A model generated the notes under the pieces. The model did no database searches. It was not told where the DNA came from and worked only from the letters and a program-made list of their open reading frames with translations. Shown here piece by piece: positions 17,742 to 25,718 of a stretch of DNA of 64,000 bases; positions within the stretch are counted from its first letter, which is position 1, and every line of letters starts with the position of its first letter. The stretch spans positions 280,407 through 344,406 of the forward strand of contig JANQPL010000003.1 in NCBI GenBank assembly GCA_028289425.1. The letters run 5' to 3'. The position numbers and the translations under genes are program-made. The stretch comes from Alphaproteobacteria bacterium. GTDB lineage: Bacteria > Pseudomonadota > Alphaproteobacteria > JANQMY01.

Positions 17742-17755
17742 TGAGAGTACTCTCA
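17742..17755. promoter_or_regulatory. Candidate TetR operator
   Basis: TGAGAGTACTCTCA is a perfect 14-bp palindrome, 18 bp before the FAD monooxygenase start and 52 bp before the TetR start. Its position in a short divergent intergenic region next to a TetR-type regulator is the classic layout for an autoregulated local repressor. Confidence 0.65.
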
Positions 17756-17806
17756 TTTTTGAAGGATGCAAGTATTTTCTTGAATTTTTTTTGAGCCGCG
17801 TTCAGA

Positions 17807-18469
17807 ATGTCACTCCGGTCGAGACTAAATTCAAGAAAGGGCCGCGCCTTGCGCCACTATTTTCAGGACAAGTCGGTCAATCTCAGCAAGCGGGAACGAA
17901 CACGCTCGCTCCTCATCGACGGGGCCATTAGCGCCATTGCCGAACATGGGCTTGAGGGGGCATCCATCAAAGAAATCACCACCATTGCCGGCCTTTCGAA
18001 CGGCACGTTCTACAATCACTTCGAAGATCGAGAGGAAGTCTTTCGGCTGGCGACGATGTCCATTGCACAAGAGCTCGCCGACGATATTGCTGAGATGGTG
18101 GCCGATGTGGATGACGGCATTGCGCGCATCGTCATTTCCACGAACACTTTCATCGAACGCGCGGTATCCGCCTCGGATTGGGGCGCCATGATCGTCGATG
18201 CGGTCCACTATTTGGGTGATGTGCGCCAGGATGTGGCAACACATTTGCGTGCCGACATTGCCCTTGCCATGAAACGGGGCGACATTTCGGAAATGCCGGA
18301 TCGATTTCAAATCCACCAGATTGTCGCGCTCATAGCGCTCGCCATCGAGGCGCAGCTTGATGGTGGCAAGAGCAAATCGATCAATTTCCGGACCTGCGAA
18401 GCCGTGCTGCGCCTTCTTGGACTATCACCGACGAAGGCCCAAAGGGCCGTCGCCGCACACCTTACCTAG
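17807..18469 (+). CDS. TetR family transcriptional regulator
   Basis: 220 residues. The helix-turn-helix lies near residues 30-75: 'LLIDGAISAIAEHGLEGASIKEITTIAGLSNGTFYNHFEDREEVFRL'. The C-terminal helical domain would bind a small effector. The region before the domain (about 28 residues) is longer than usual, so a later start is possible; no clear ribosome site decides. Divergent from the FAD monooxygenase operon with a palindrome between, so it is probably that operon's repressor. Confidence 0.85.
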   Translation: MSLRSRLNSRKGRALRHYFQDKSVNLSKRERTRSLLIDGAISAIAEHGLEGASIKEITTIAGLSNGTFYNHFEDREEVFRLATMSIAQELADDIAEMVADVDDGIARIVISTNTFIERAVSASDWGAMIVDAVHYLGDVRQDVATHLRADIALAMKRGDISEMPDRFQIHQIVALIALAIEAQLDGGKSKSINFRTCEAVLRLLGLSPTKAQRAVAAHLT

Positions 18470-18525
18470 AGCAACGTGCGCTCAAACCGACCCACACAGG
18501 GTTGGTTTGAGCGCACAAAGTTGCT
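18470..18525. repeat. Bulged hairpin (first of a pair)
   Basis: AGCAAC-GTGCGCTCAAACC pairs with GGTTTGAGCGCAC-AAA-GTTGCT: 6 bp and 13 bp of perfect stem separated by a three-base bulge. It begins at the base after the TetR stop. It may end transcription of the TetR gene, though no T-run follows. Confidence 0.6.
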
Positions 18526-18540
18526 GTATTTTGTAGATGT

Positions 18541-18603
18541 AGATCATCTTTATGCGATCAACTGGATCGTCGAAGGTGAGTCCAGTTGATCGCATGATGA
18601 TCT
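18541..18603. repeat. Bulged hairpin (second of a pair)
   Basis: AGATCATC-TTT-ATGCGATCAACTGGA pairs with TCCAGTTGATCGCAT-GATGATCT: 15 bp and 8 bp of perfect stem separated by a three-base bulge on the left arm. The sequence differs from the first hairpin but the architecture is the same. It ends at the stop codon of the convergent secreted-protein gene. Confidence 0.6.
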
Positions 18604-18937
18604 AGACACCATTGGCTAAAAACCGGAAGGAACCGTCTGGTTCGGCCAAGCAAATACGGTCTCTCGTTCGTCCGTTTAGTTTGACCTTAATTGGCACCGC
18701 AACGCCGCCTAGGCTCGATTTATACCTGGCCTGCCTTCTTTCGTTGAGCGCGACTTCATCCCTTTCCACCCGATAGTGTTCGGCAGCAGCGGAAAGGCAG
18801 GTTGCTGGCGCCAGTGCCATAAGGTCGGCGCGGCTCATGTCATCCGCGTACGCCATTGAGGAAGTTGCCAGCCCCGCAGCCATGGCAAACAGATATGTGG
18901 ATATCCCACGTTTCGTCCTATTACAGATGATCGGCAT
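18602..18937 (-). CDS. Small secreted protein, unknown family
   Basis: 111 residues from the ATG at 18935-18937, with GGGAGAT upstream. A signal peptide is visible (ending near 'SSMAYA|DDM'). The mature part is about 75 residues, basic, with two Cys residues ('APATCLSAAAEHY' and 'DRICLAEPDG') that could form a disulfide. I do not recognise it. Divergent from the asparagine-synthetase-like gene across a 296-bp region. Confidence 0.65.
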   Translation of the reverse strand: MPIICNRTKRGISTYLFAMAAGLATSSMAYADDMSRADLMALAPATCLSAAAEHYRVERDEVALNERRQARYKSSLGGVAVPIKVKLNGRTRDRICLAEPDGSFRFLANGV

Positions 18938-19174
18938 GATTAATCTCCCTTGCCCTCTTGAACACCCTGTGCCGAGCACGAGGCCGTCGCACGGTTTGGC
19001 GGCACGATAGGTAGGTGGGCATGGAGTAGCTCTGATTCGACGTGTGAATTCGCAACGGCGTGTCGCGATTTCACACCGCACAACGGCTTGATTTTGGCTT
19101 GGGATGCGGCGCCAAACGAACGGCGCTCAAACCGATTTTTAACCCTGGTTACGTAAGACTAACTTTGCTGGCGC

Positions 19175-19188
19175 ATTGTCCGGACAAT
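19175..19188. promoter_or_regulatory. Perfect palindrome upstream of the asparagine-synthetase-like gene
   Basis: ATTGTCCGGACAAT is a perfect 14-bp palindrome, 46 bp before the preferred GTG start at 19234. If the longer reading from 19060 were used, it would fall inside coding sequence. Its perfection favours the shorter protein and an operator role. The rest of 18938-19233 shows no gene. Confidence 0.5.
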
Positions 19189-19233
19189 CCGGAATGTAGA
19201 GAGTACAGTGTCGGTTGCCGGGAAACCCACTCA

Positions 19234-20751
19234 GTGTCGATTAAGCCACACCGTAAACAATTCCTGATTGCCCCGCGCCCAATCGAGCTGGGCGACGACT
19301 GGTCTTGCATGAGTTTCGGTGACAAGTACCTCTGCCACCAAGAGGACCTAAACGTCTCCAAGGCAGTGGATGCGGACGGGCGGCCTTGGATACTGCTCGG
19401 ACGTGCCATTGAGGTGGAGGCAGACCGCTCTGGCGCGCGGGAGGCCCTGCAATCTGCGCGCACATCCGATGTGCCGCGCCTGTCGCAAAGCTGGGCAGGC
19501 CGTTGGTTGCTCATTGAGCCCGATCACATTTTTACCGACGCGTGCGGCCTTCTTGGGTGCCTCTACACAACCGACCCTGAGGGAGCGCTGTGGGTATCAA
19601 GCAGTCCAATGCTGTTGGCCGAGCATGCCTTCGATGGAACCCCAAAAATACTTGATGACCGTCGTCTCAAACATGAGCTTGGCATTTCCTGGTTTCCCCC
19701 ACCACGCACCAGATATGACGCCATCAGACGATTGCTGCCCAGCCAAACACTGTCGCTCAAGAGCAGCGACGTGGCGCCTCGCCCATTGCTGCCCGACATC
19801 GGCGAAACGAAAAATTACGGTCAAGCATTAGACTGGCTGACCAGTTGTCTCCAAACTGTCATGGCGCGGCTTCGGCAAGAGGTGGCGGGCCCCCTGTGGC
19901 TTGGACTTACCGCCGGTTACGATTCTCGGCTGATGCTTGCGATTGCGGCAAAATCCGGCATCGATATCCAGCCCTATACGCGGCTCACACCTCGCATGCT
20001 GGTTGCGGACCGCATGTTGCCGCCGGAGCTTTGCAAACTGGCGGGATATCGTCACCACACCATGATCGACCAGCGCACGGCCGTCGATCGCCTCGATCAA
20101 CTGAAGCGGCACGCAGGCGACAATGTGGCTTTGCACGACGCCACCCCTTTTCTCTCGGGCGTGCGGTCGGCGATGAGCGGGCTGACATTCGGCGGACACG
20201 GGTTTGCTCTTGCCGGTGGCTTCGGCAACTGGCGGCAGTTGCCGTCTCAATTGCCCGGCCCTGGCGACGCAACGCGGTTGTTCCTTCAGCAATGCCAAGA
20301 ACCGTTGGACTCCCCAGCCGCTTTCGGCCTTCGACAATGGTTTGAGTGGATCGAAGAACATCCTCAGCCTCACCTGGACTGGCGCGACCGCCTGTTTCTC
20401 GAGCAACGTCAGACCGGCTGGCTTGCGGCAAAAGAACAAATCTATGACATGGAAACGCTGGAGCGGTTTCCAATTCTCAATTGCGCCCAGATCTATGCTT
20501 GTTTGTTGGCGATCGACACGGATAAGCGCGTGGGATCTCTCATACAGGAAGACATGATAAGGCTTTTGTCGCCAGATTTGGCCGCGCTGCCGTTCAACCC
20601 ACCCGACAGAAGTTATCTCACACGAGCCCCGCATCGCGTGTTTCAGCGCCGCTGGTTCTTTCTTTCGCGACGCGCGGCACGCCGGCTGGAGCAGACTCCG
20701 GCCACACATCGCGCTCAATTGCAGCAGACCAAGGATATGAAAGATGCTTGA
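19234..20751 (+). CDS. Asparagine synthetase-like ATPase, no N-terminal Cys glutaminase
   Basis: 505 residues from the GTG at 19234; the start is uncertain (a GTG at 19060 is also open). The N-terminal part resembles a class II glutaminase domain ('WAGRWLLIEPDHIFTDACGLLGCLY', 'LWVSSSPMLLAE') but lacks the catalytic Cys at position 2, so glutamine hydrolysis is unlikely. The ATP pyrophosphatase loop is 'GLTAGYDSRLML', a variant of SGGxDS. Such proteins adenylate a carboxylate and form amides or peptide bonds in secondary-metabolite, lasso-peptide and polysaccharide clusters. Its 3' end overlaps the AspH-like gene by eight bases, so they act together. Substrate unknown. Confidence 0.75.
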   Translation: MSIKPHRKQFLIAPRPIELGDDWSCMSFGDKYLCHQEDLNVSKAVDADGRPWILLGRAIEVEADRSGAREALQSARTSDVPRLSQSWAGRWLLIEPDHIFTDACGLLGCLYTTDPEGALWVSSSPMLLAEHAFDGTPKILDDRRLKHELGISWFPPPRTRYDAIRRLLPSQTLSLKSSDVAPRPLLPDIGETKNYGQALDWLTSCLQTVMARLRQEVAGPLWLGLTAGYDSRLMLAIAAKSGIDIQPYTRLTPRMLVADRMLPPELCKLAGYRHHTMIDQRTAVDRLDQLKRHAGDNVALHDATPFLSGVRSAMSGLTFGGHGFALAGGFGNWRQLPSQLPGPGDATRLFLQQCQEPLDSPAAFGLRQWFEWIEEHPQPHLDWRDRLFLEQRQTGWLAAKEQIYDMETLERFPILNCAQIYACLLAIDTDKRVGSLIQEDMIRLLSPDLAALPFNPPDRSYLTRAPHRVFQRRWFFLSRRAARRLEQTPATHRAQLQQTKDMKDA

Positions 20752-21595
20752 AAAGATCCGCAGCTTGTCCCGACACTTTTCACGACTGATGAAGGCGGCC
20801 CCGGTTCTTAGGCGCCATCGCCGGGACCTCGATCTCAAGCGGGTCATGAGATCCTATTCAGGCGCCGTACCTTTGTGTTTGTTTTCGGAACCGTTTCTTT
20901 GGGTACGTATGCTGATTAATTCGAAGAATAGGTATAGGCGGCCGGACCAACGGCCCCACGCGTTTTACATGCCGGAGTTGCCGGCACGCCCCTTCGGCGA
21001 ACCGGATGCAACGTCTCATCTGCTGGCGTCCCATGCAGAAGAAATCGTGCGTGAATTCACGGCGATTGTCCCCGAAGAAGTGACGTCGCCGTCAATCGGA
21101 CTCACCTCGGGTGGCAATTGGAACACTTTTCCGCTGGTCAGAGCGGCAAAGCGCTTTGATGACAATATCCGCACCTGCCCCAAAACTTGGTCCGTGGTCG
21201 AACAATGTCCGTTGCCCAAAGACGTGCGCGGTGGCGTGTATTTCTCCGTCCTCGATCCTGGCACGAAAATCGAACCTCATTGCGGTCCGTCGAACCTGAA
21301 ATACCGCTACCATGTAACGGTGAAAGCATCCGAAGGCGCGCGCATCAGATCGGGGCCGGAGTGGCGCACCTGGGAAGCCGGCCAATGCCTCATTCTGGAC
21401 GACTCTTTCGATCATGAGGTGGAACACAATGGGGCTGAGCGCCGGGTTGTCCTCATTGTCGATTGCTGGCACCCAGACCTCACCGACCGCGAGCGCGCCT
21501 TCCTTACCGAACTGCACCAATGCTGGAATAACGAACATTCAGAAACGCCGAATTCGGCGGACAACTTCCAACTTGCAGAAAACGTCATGTCGTAA
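20744..21595 (+). CDS. Aspartyl/asparaginyl beta-hydroxylase family protein
   Basis: 283 residues. The C-terminal half is a double-stranded beta-helix of the AspH/LpxO group: iron ligands His179 ('EPHCGPSNLKYRYH') and His224 ('LDDSFDHEVEHNG'), and a 2-oxoglutarate Arg near 234 ('RRVVLIVDCWHPDLT'). The family hydroxylates Asp/Asn residues in proteins or acyl chains of lipid A. Translation is coupled to the asparagine-synthetase-like gene by an eight-base overlap, with AAGGA upstream of the ATG. The natural reading is that one enzyme builds, and the other hydroxylates, the same molecule. Confidence 0.85.
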   Translation: MLEKIRSLSRHFSRLMKAAPVLRRHRRDLDLKRVMRSYSGAVPLCLFSEPFLWVRMLINSKNRYRRPDQRPHAFYMPELPARPFGEPDATSHLLASHAEEIVREFTAIVPEEVTSPSIGLTSGGNWNTFPLVRAAKRFDDNIRTCPKTWSVVEQCPLPKDVRGGVYFSVLDPGTKIEPHCGPSNLKYRYHVTVKASEGARIRSGPEWRTWEAGQCLILDDSFDHEVEHNGAERRVVLIVDCWHPDLTDRERAFLTELHQCWNNEHSETPNSADNFQLAENVMS

Positions 21596-21646
21596 AGAAA
21601 CGGCAAACAGTCGGTCAATGAAGCGCGATCTGCCCATGGCAGGCGC

Positions 21647-21677
21647 TTGACAGGCTATTGGCAGGGGCCGGTCTTAT
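21647..21677 (+). promoter_or_regulatory. Candidate sigma-70 type promoter
   Basis: TTGACA at 21647-21652 and TCTTAT about 19 bp later, roughly 70 bp before the start of the PAS-type gene. The -35 box is perfect; the spacer is slightly long. Calling this region coding (from a TTG at 21647) is less likely. Confidence 0.4.
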
Positions 21678-21742
21678 CAGTTTCTTATTCACATCCCACT
21701 ACTCTAGCGGTGAGTTTCCTGGATTTGCCACCGCGAGTAGGA

Positions 21743-23353
21743 ATGATGACCGCAGAAACGCCCAGTATCCCCAAATCAAAAAAGCAGGCTGCCGAGACCC
21801 TGCTCCAGGAGCGTTTGGCGAACGTCAATCATGCAATCTTGGTTGTCGACGAAACAGGCATTTCGATCGGGGCAAATGACGCCTTCTTCGAGACCACCCA
21901 CCTTCCGCCCAATCACGTTCTTGGTCGCCCCATGGGCGACTTCGTTACCAACGGCGAAAATTCCGACAGCGAGGAACTTGGCGCTGCGGCCGACGGCATT
22001 ATCCGGATCATAGGGGAAAATGAAGCGGCGGCAGAATTTGCCTTGCGCCGAATCCCTTTCGAAGTTCACGATGGTGTGGTTTGGCATGTGTGCGAGTTCA
22101 AACCGACCGTCGCCCTCGCCGATGACTTCGAGGCCGAAGACCGGGTTCAGGCCCTTAAGCTGATAAACATTGCCACATCGGCGCCAGGCCCCACCCAATG
22201 TTCCACCTTCCGCTTCGTTTCGCGCGACAATCTGCAAAAACGGCTTGAGAGCAAATGGGACGACTTTTCCCAGTTACTCGACAATTTGGCGAATGACGTG
22301 CTCAGCGACGGCATTGAAGCCGGCGACATTCTGACCAAGACAGACAACAACGATTTTGTGGTCGCCTTCGAAGATCAGTCTCCGGAAGAAATCCGCGAAA
22401 AGACGCAAGACCTTTCCACACGAATTCATACGGCGGTCTTGAGCGAGGCATTCGAGACCAAATGTGCCGCCCTGGACCTTGGCGACGGCGTGCTGGAGAC
22501 GGCGGCCAAGGTCAAGACAGCAACATTTGACGTAAATCTGTCGCGTGGATTTGGCGTGGCCAAATCACTTTCTGCCTTTTTTGGCGAGCAGATCGCAAAC
22601 GCGCAGAAGAAGATCATCGAAACCTTTCGCTCCAACGTTTCAACAATTGTTCAGTCTACTGATTGGAAAGCGTCTACTTTCGTCACGCCGGACGGGTCGG
22701 CGACCGACATTCAGGGGTTTGCCTATTGCGGTAACGCCATTGATCTTTCGGCGCTGGACATTGTGGAAGTCGACGAGCTTGCGGCAATCCATTTTGACCT
22801 CGACTTGGCCCATCTATCCAAGACGCCCGACATTATTGAATTCATGCGCGACACGCGGGCACCACTGATGGTGGATGTCCATTTTTCGACTTTGAGAAGC
22901 CCGAAATTTAGACAGGCCTATATTGGCCAATGTGAAGTGGTGCGCGAGAAGATCGGCAAAAATCTAGCCTTTAACATGCAAGAAATACCCGACGGGACGG
23001 ACCCCCAGGACATTTTGGGCGCTGTGGCAACGCTGAAACCGTTTAGCAAATATTGCTCGGTCGAAGGCGAACCAATGGCGGCGACGCCGTTTGGGGGACA
23101 CATTTCATTGATCACTTGGTCGTACGGATCCCTCATGGCGCACCTGGCGCGCGGAGGCCAATTGGCGAACCGGATCGAACGGGTTCATCAGCACGAGGCG
23201 AGGATTGTCGTTAAGGACGTACCAAATACCGAAGCAGCAAAGCGTCTCCGACGTTTCAATATCGACCTTGTACGATTTGATAGCCGAAGTGCGGATGCTG
23301 GATCTTTGTCATTCGACAAAAAGGATCGCATGTCCTTCCGTCAGTCTGGGTGA
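21743..23353 (+). CDS. PAS-like protein with degenerate GGDEF and EAL domains
   Basis: 536 residues from the tandem ATGs at 21743/21746 (GTAGGA just before). N-terminal PAS-like part, residues about 25-120 ('NHAILVVDETGISIGANDAFFETTHL'). The middle part has the shape of a GGDEF domain but the signature reads 'TDNNDFVVAF'. The C-terminal 250 residues resemble an EAL domain without the catalytic Glu-Ala-Leu or metal ligands. It is therefore more likely a sensor or binder in cyclic-di-GMP style signalling than an enzyme. It follows the AspH-like gene, but an apparent promoter lies between. Domain calls are from pattern only. Confidence 0.65.
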   Translation: MMTAETPSIPKSKKQAAETLLQERLANVNHAILVVDETGISIGANDAFFETTHLPPNHVLGRPMGDFVTNGENSDSEELGAAADGIIRIIGENEAAAEFALRRIPFEVHDGVVWHVCEFKPTVALADDFEAEDRVQALKLINIATSAPGPTQCSTFRFVSRDNLQKRLESKWDDFSQLLDNLANDVLSDGIEAGDILTKTDNNDFVVAFEDQSPEEIREKTQDLSTRIHTAVLSEAFETKCAALDLGDGVLETAAKVKTATFDVNLSRGFGVAKSLSAFFGEQIANAQKKIIETFRSNVSTIVQSTDWKASTFVTPDGSATDIQGFAYCGNAIDLSALDIVEVDELAAIHFDLDLAHLSKTPDIIEFMRDTRAPLMVDVHFSTLRSPKFRQAYIGQCEVVREKIGKNLAFNMQEIPDGTDPQDILGAVATLKPFSKYCSVEGEPMAATPFGGHISLITWSYGSLMAHLARGGQLANRIERVHQHEARIVVKDVPNTEAAKRLRRFNIDLVRFDSRSADAGSLSFDKKDRMSFRQSG

Positions 23354-23568
23354 GCCGCTTGCTGGGGCCCCGATGAAAATCAGCGGCTGCGATTGCACGT
23401 CCGCTTGATCGCCCCAATTTCCGAATGCGTTGCCAGACAAGCGTGACAAGGATCCGCCTGCGCTAAAGCTTCGGCGGACGGGCGAGATCTCACACTAGAT
23501 ATTACATTCGCCTTGCCGCCCGAAGCCGGAGGCGGGAGCCCCTCGCGGGCGCTGGGGCATTCTCACCT

Positions 23569-23593
23569 AAAATCGATCCACTGGATCGATTTT
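23569..23593 (-). terminator. Intrinsic terminator after tRNA-Val
   Basis: AAAATCGATCC / ACT / GGATCGATTTT: an 11-bp perfect stem with a three-base loop, about 26 bp downstream of the tRNA on the minus strand and ending in T4. A second palindrome (CGGTGCG-C-CGCACCG, 23595-23609) lies between it and the tRNA. The rest of 23354-23568 is GC-rich with short repeats and no gene. Confidence 0.6.
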
Positions 23594-23619
23594 CCGGTGC
23601 GCCGCACCGTCGGCTCGAA

Positions 23620-23694
<75 letters not shown>

Positions 23695-23814
23695 TTACCA
23701 TCGATGGCCCGGCGAAACGCCGAGGTATCAAACGAAGGAGGGACGATATAGCGGCTCAGCCATCGTCCCGCAAGCTTTCCGCGCCTTCCGCCCCGGTATC
23801 CGGGCGGCGTTTGG

Positions 23815-24174
23815 CTACGCCGCCATAATGCGGTCGACCTCATCCACCAAATCTCTCAAGTGGAACGGCTTAGACAGCACTTTGGCCGATTTGGGCGCTT
23901 CCGAATTGGGATTAAGCGCCACTGCCGCAAATCCTGTGATGAACATGATCTTGAGCTTGGGGTCCAATTGGGCCGCCCGCCGCGCCAGTTCGATCCCGTC
24001 CATGACCGGCATTACGATATCGGTCAACAGCAAGTCGAAATAGTCAGCTTCCAGCCGCTCCAAGGCATGGTCGCCTTGACCGAAGGAGTCGACCTTGTGG
24101 CCTGCTTTTTCCAAAGCAGCCGCCAGAAACCGGCGCATAGATTCGTCGTCTTCCGCAAGTAGTATTTTGGCCAT
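23815..24174 (-). CDS. cpdR: CpdR-type response regulator
   Basis: 119 residues, a single receiver domain with acidic pocket 'AEDDESMRR', phospho-acceptor Asp52 ('LLLTDIVMPVMDG') and Lys in 'LSKPFHLRDLV'. The stretch 'KIMFITGFAAVAL' and the end 'RIMAA' match Caulobacter CpdR closely. In Caulobacter unphosphorylated CpdR takes the ClpXP protease to the cell pole and primes destruction of CtrA and other cell-cycle proteins; phosphorylation comes through CckA-ChpT. The start is the ATG at 24172-24174. A CtrA-type box lies about 100 bp upstream. Confidence 0.9.
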   Translation of the reverse strand: MAKILLAEDDESMRRFLAAALEKAGHKVDSFGQGDHALERLEADYFDLLLTDIVMPVMDGIELARRAAQLDPKLKIMFITGFAAVALNPNSEAPKSAKVLSKPFHLRDLVDEVDRIMAA

Positions 24175-24266
24175 TGGGAAGCCCCCATTTCCCCCAGAGC
24201 AATAATTTTCTAACACAAATCCAAGGAATCACCCTGATTTGCGCCTATTATTGAACAAGGAAAGGG

Positions 24267-24281
24267 TTAAACACAGTTTAA
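24267..24281. promoter_or_regulatory. CtrA-type binding site (TTAA-N7-TTAA)
   Basis: TTAAACACAGTTTAA matches the alphaproteobacterial CtrA consensus exactly: two TTAA halves with a seven-base spacer. It lies in the 199-bp divergent region between cpdR (start 24174) and the N-formylglutamate amidohydrolase gene (start 24374), almost midway. Confidence 0.65.
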
Positions 24282-24373
24282 GCATATTAAAGATTGGCCG
24301 CGGCCGGCGCCTACACACCAAAGTTGACCGCTAAAGCTTGATCCAGAACCCGCCCAATGTTCCACTGTTTTCG

Positions 24374-25321
24374 ATGACTTTGATTGACTCGCACTCTCAG
24401 CAAAAAACCGCCTTGGCGGAGCGCCAAGAGGCGCCCGACGGGCAACCCGACGGCACATTCCACCCGCCCTTTGACGTGCTTCTGCCCGACCAAGTCCGCC
24501 TGCCGATTGTGTTGAATTCGCCCCATAGCGGACGGAACTATCCTTCCGAATTTTTGGCCGCGTCGGCTCTCGATTCCCTGTCCATTCGGCGTTCGGAAGA
24601 CAGTTTTGTGGACGAATTGTTCGAAGGCGCCGTTTCACAGGGCGCGCCGCTGCTTCGGGCCCATTTCCCGCGCGCCTATTTGGACGTCAACCGCGAACCT
24701 TTCGAGCTCGACCCCACAATGTTCGACGGTTCCTTGCCGCCCCACGTGAACACCACAAGCCTGAGGGTTTCCGGCGGGCTTGGCACCATTGCGAAGATTG
24801 TTGGGGACGGCTCGGAGATCTACCGCACCAAACTTACCTTTGCCGATGCGAGTGAGCGCATCGAGACGCTTTACAAGCCCTATCACGCCAAACTGCGGGG
24901 CCTCCTCAGCCAGGCTCACAAAGCCCATAAATGTGCCGTTCTCATCGATTGCCATTCCATGCCGTCGATCGGTGGCGTGATGGACCAGGACCCGGGCGCG
25001 GATCGGCCCGATGTGGTGTTGGGAGACCGCTATGGCACCGCCTGTGCGCCGGTTCTGATGCACACGGCCGAGCAGACATTACGGAGCCTGGGCTACAAAG
25101 TAACGCGCAACAACCCTTACGCGGGCGGCTTCAACACGGAACAATACGGCCGTCCCGCCCAAGGGTGGCACGCGCTTCAAATCGAACTCAATCGCAGCCT
25201 CTATATGGATGAGCAAACCGTGGAGCGGCGAGATGGATTGGCGCGCGTCCGCGAGCACATGTCCACGCTGATCGGGGCGCTCGCCCAAATCAATCACCGC
25301 TACCTGAAATCCCCCATCTGA
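24374..25321 (+). CDS. N-formylglutamate amidohydrolase family protein
   Basis: 315 residues from the ATG at 24374 (a TTG at 24338 is also open; neither has a clear ribosome site). Family motifs: 'IVLNSPHSGRNYPSEF', 'RAYLDVNREPFELDP', 'IDCHSMPS' and 'ALQIELNRSLYMDE', which carry the expected zinc and catalytic residues. In histidine breakdown HutG-type enzymes split N-formylglutamate to formate and glutamate. No hut genes are nearby, so a different N-acyl amino acid or peptide is possible. Divergent from cpdR across the CtrA box. Confidence 0.87.
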   Translation: MTLIDSHSQQKTALAERQEAPDGQPDGTFHPPFDVLLPDQVRLPIVLNSPHSGRNYPSEFLAASALDSLSIRRSEDSFVDELFEGAVSQGAPLLRAHFPRAYLDVNREPFELDPTMFDGSLPPHVNTTSLRVSGGLGTIAKIVGDGSEIYRTKLTFADASERIETLYKPYHAKLRGLLSQAHKAHKCAVLIDCHSMPSIGGVMDQDPGADRPDVVLGDRYGTACAPVLMHTAEQTLRSLGYKVTRNNPYAGGFNTEQYGRPAQGWHALQIELNRSLYMDEQTVERRDGLARVREHMSTLIGALAQINHRYLKSPI

Positions 25322-25365
25322 CGGGAAAGGGCCGCCTGGCGGAAGGGCGCCTACCTACTCTCAAG

Positions 25366-25400
25366 AAAAAAGGGCTGCGACCACAATGTGGAAGCAGCCC
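25366..25400 (-). terminator. Orphan intrinsic terminator, minus strand
   Basis: On the minus strand GGGCTGC ... CCAC-ATT-GTGG ... GCAGCCC is followed directly by T6. The stem-loop has an outer 7-bp and inner 4-bp helix. No minus-strand protein gene lies upstream for it to end: the next gene in that direction is on the plus strand. It therefore marks the 3' end of a non-coding transcript. Confidence 0.75.
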
Positions 25401-25495
25401 AAGTCTAGGGAGGAAACGCCCAGGAAGGGCCCAACGCCATTCCCCTCAGGGAATGACGCGGTGCAAAAACCTTCGCACTGCGTCGCACATAAATC
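25366..25495 (-). ncRNA. Candidate small regulatory RNA
   Basis: Inferred from an orphan rho-independent terminator (25366-25400). Going upstream on the minus strand there is a single-stranded-looking stretch with TTTCCTCCCTAG (anti-Shine-Dalgarno-like, 25406-25417), a short hairpin GCCC/GGGC, and a strong hairpin CATTCCC-TGAG-GGGAATG near 25437-25454. The order 'hairpins, CCUCCC loop, terminator' is that of trans-acting sRNAs in alphaproteobacteria. The 5' end and promoter are not clear; I place the 5' end near 25495 only by structure. The remainder of 25496-25718 is A/T-rich with a TGCAC-N7-GTGCA dyad and no gene. Confidence 0.5.
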
Positions 25496-25718
25496 AACCT
25501 GTTTTTTTAAATTTTTTTGAGACATTGTGTCACTAATGCGACGTTTCGCCGCCGTTTTCTGCCAAATTAGGCACGGTGCACGATAATTGTGCAGTGCGTG
25601 CTAATTTCGTGTTGCAAGCGATAATTAACAATTTAAAGCGACACTCGGCGGGCCGATTCCAGAAGGACGATTTCTGAGAGGCGCATTGCAGTTTCTTACT
25701 GCATTGACGCTAACATGT

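Noticed and set aside
18602..21595. Lasso-peptide cluster
   Set aside because: An asparagine-synthetase-like gene is present but no transglutaminase-like B protein, no RRE protein and no short Gly/Ala-leading precursor are seen.
25372..25400. Terminator of the plus-strand N-formylglutamate amidohydrolase gene
   Set aside because: The T-run lies on the minus strand only; on the plus strand the stem is followed by AAGTCTAGG.
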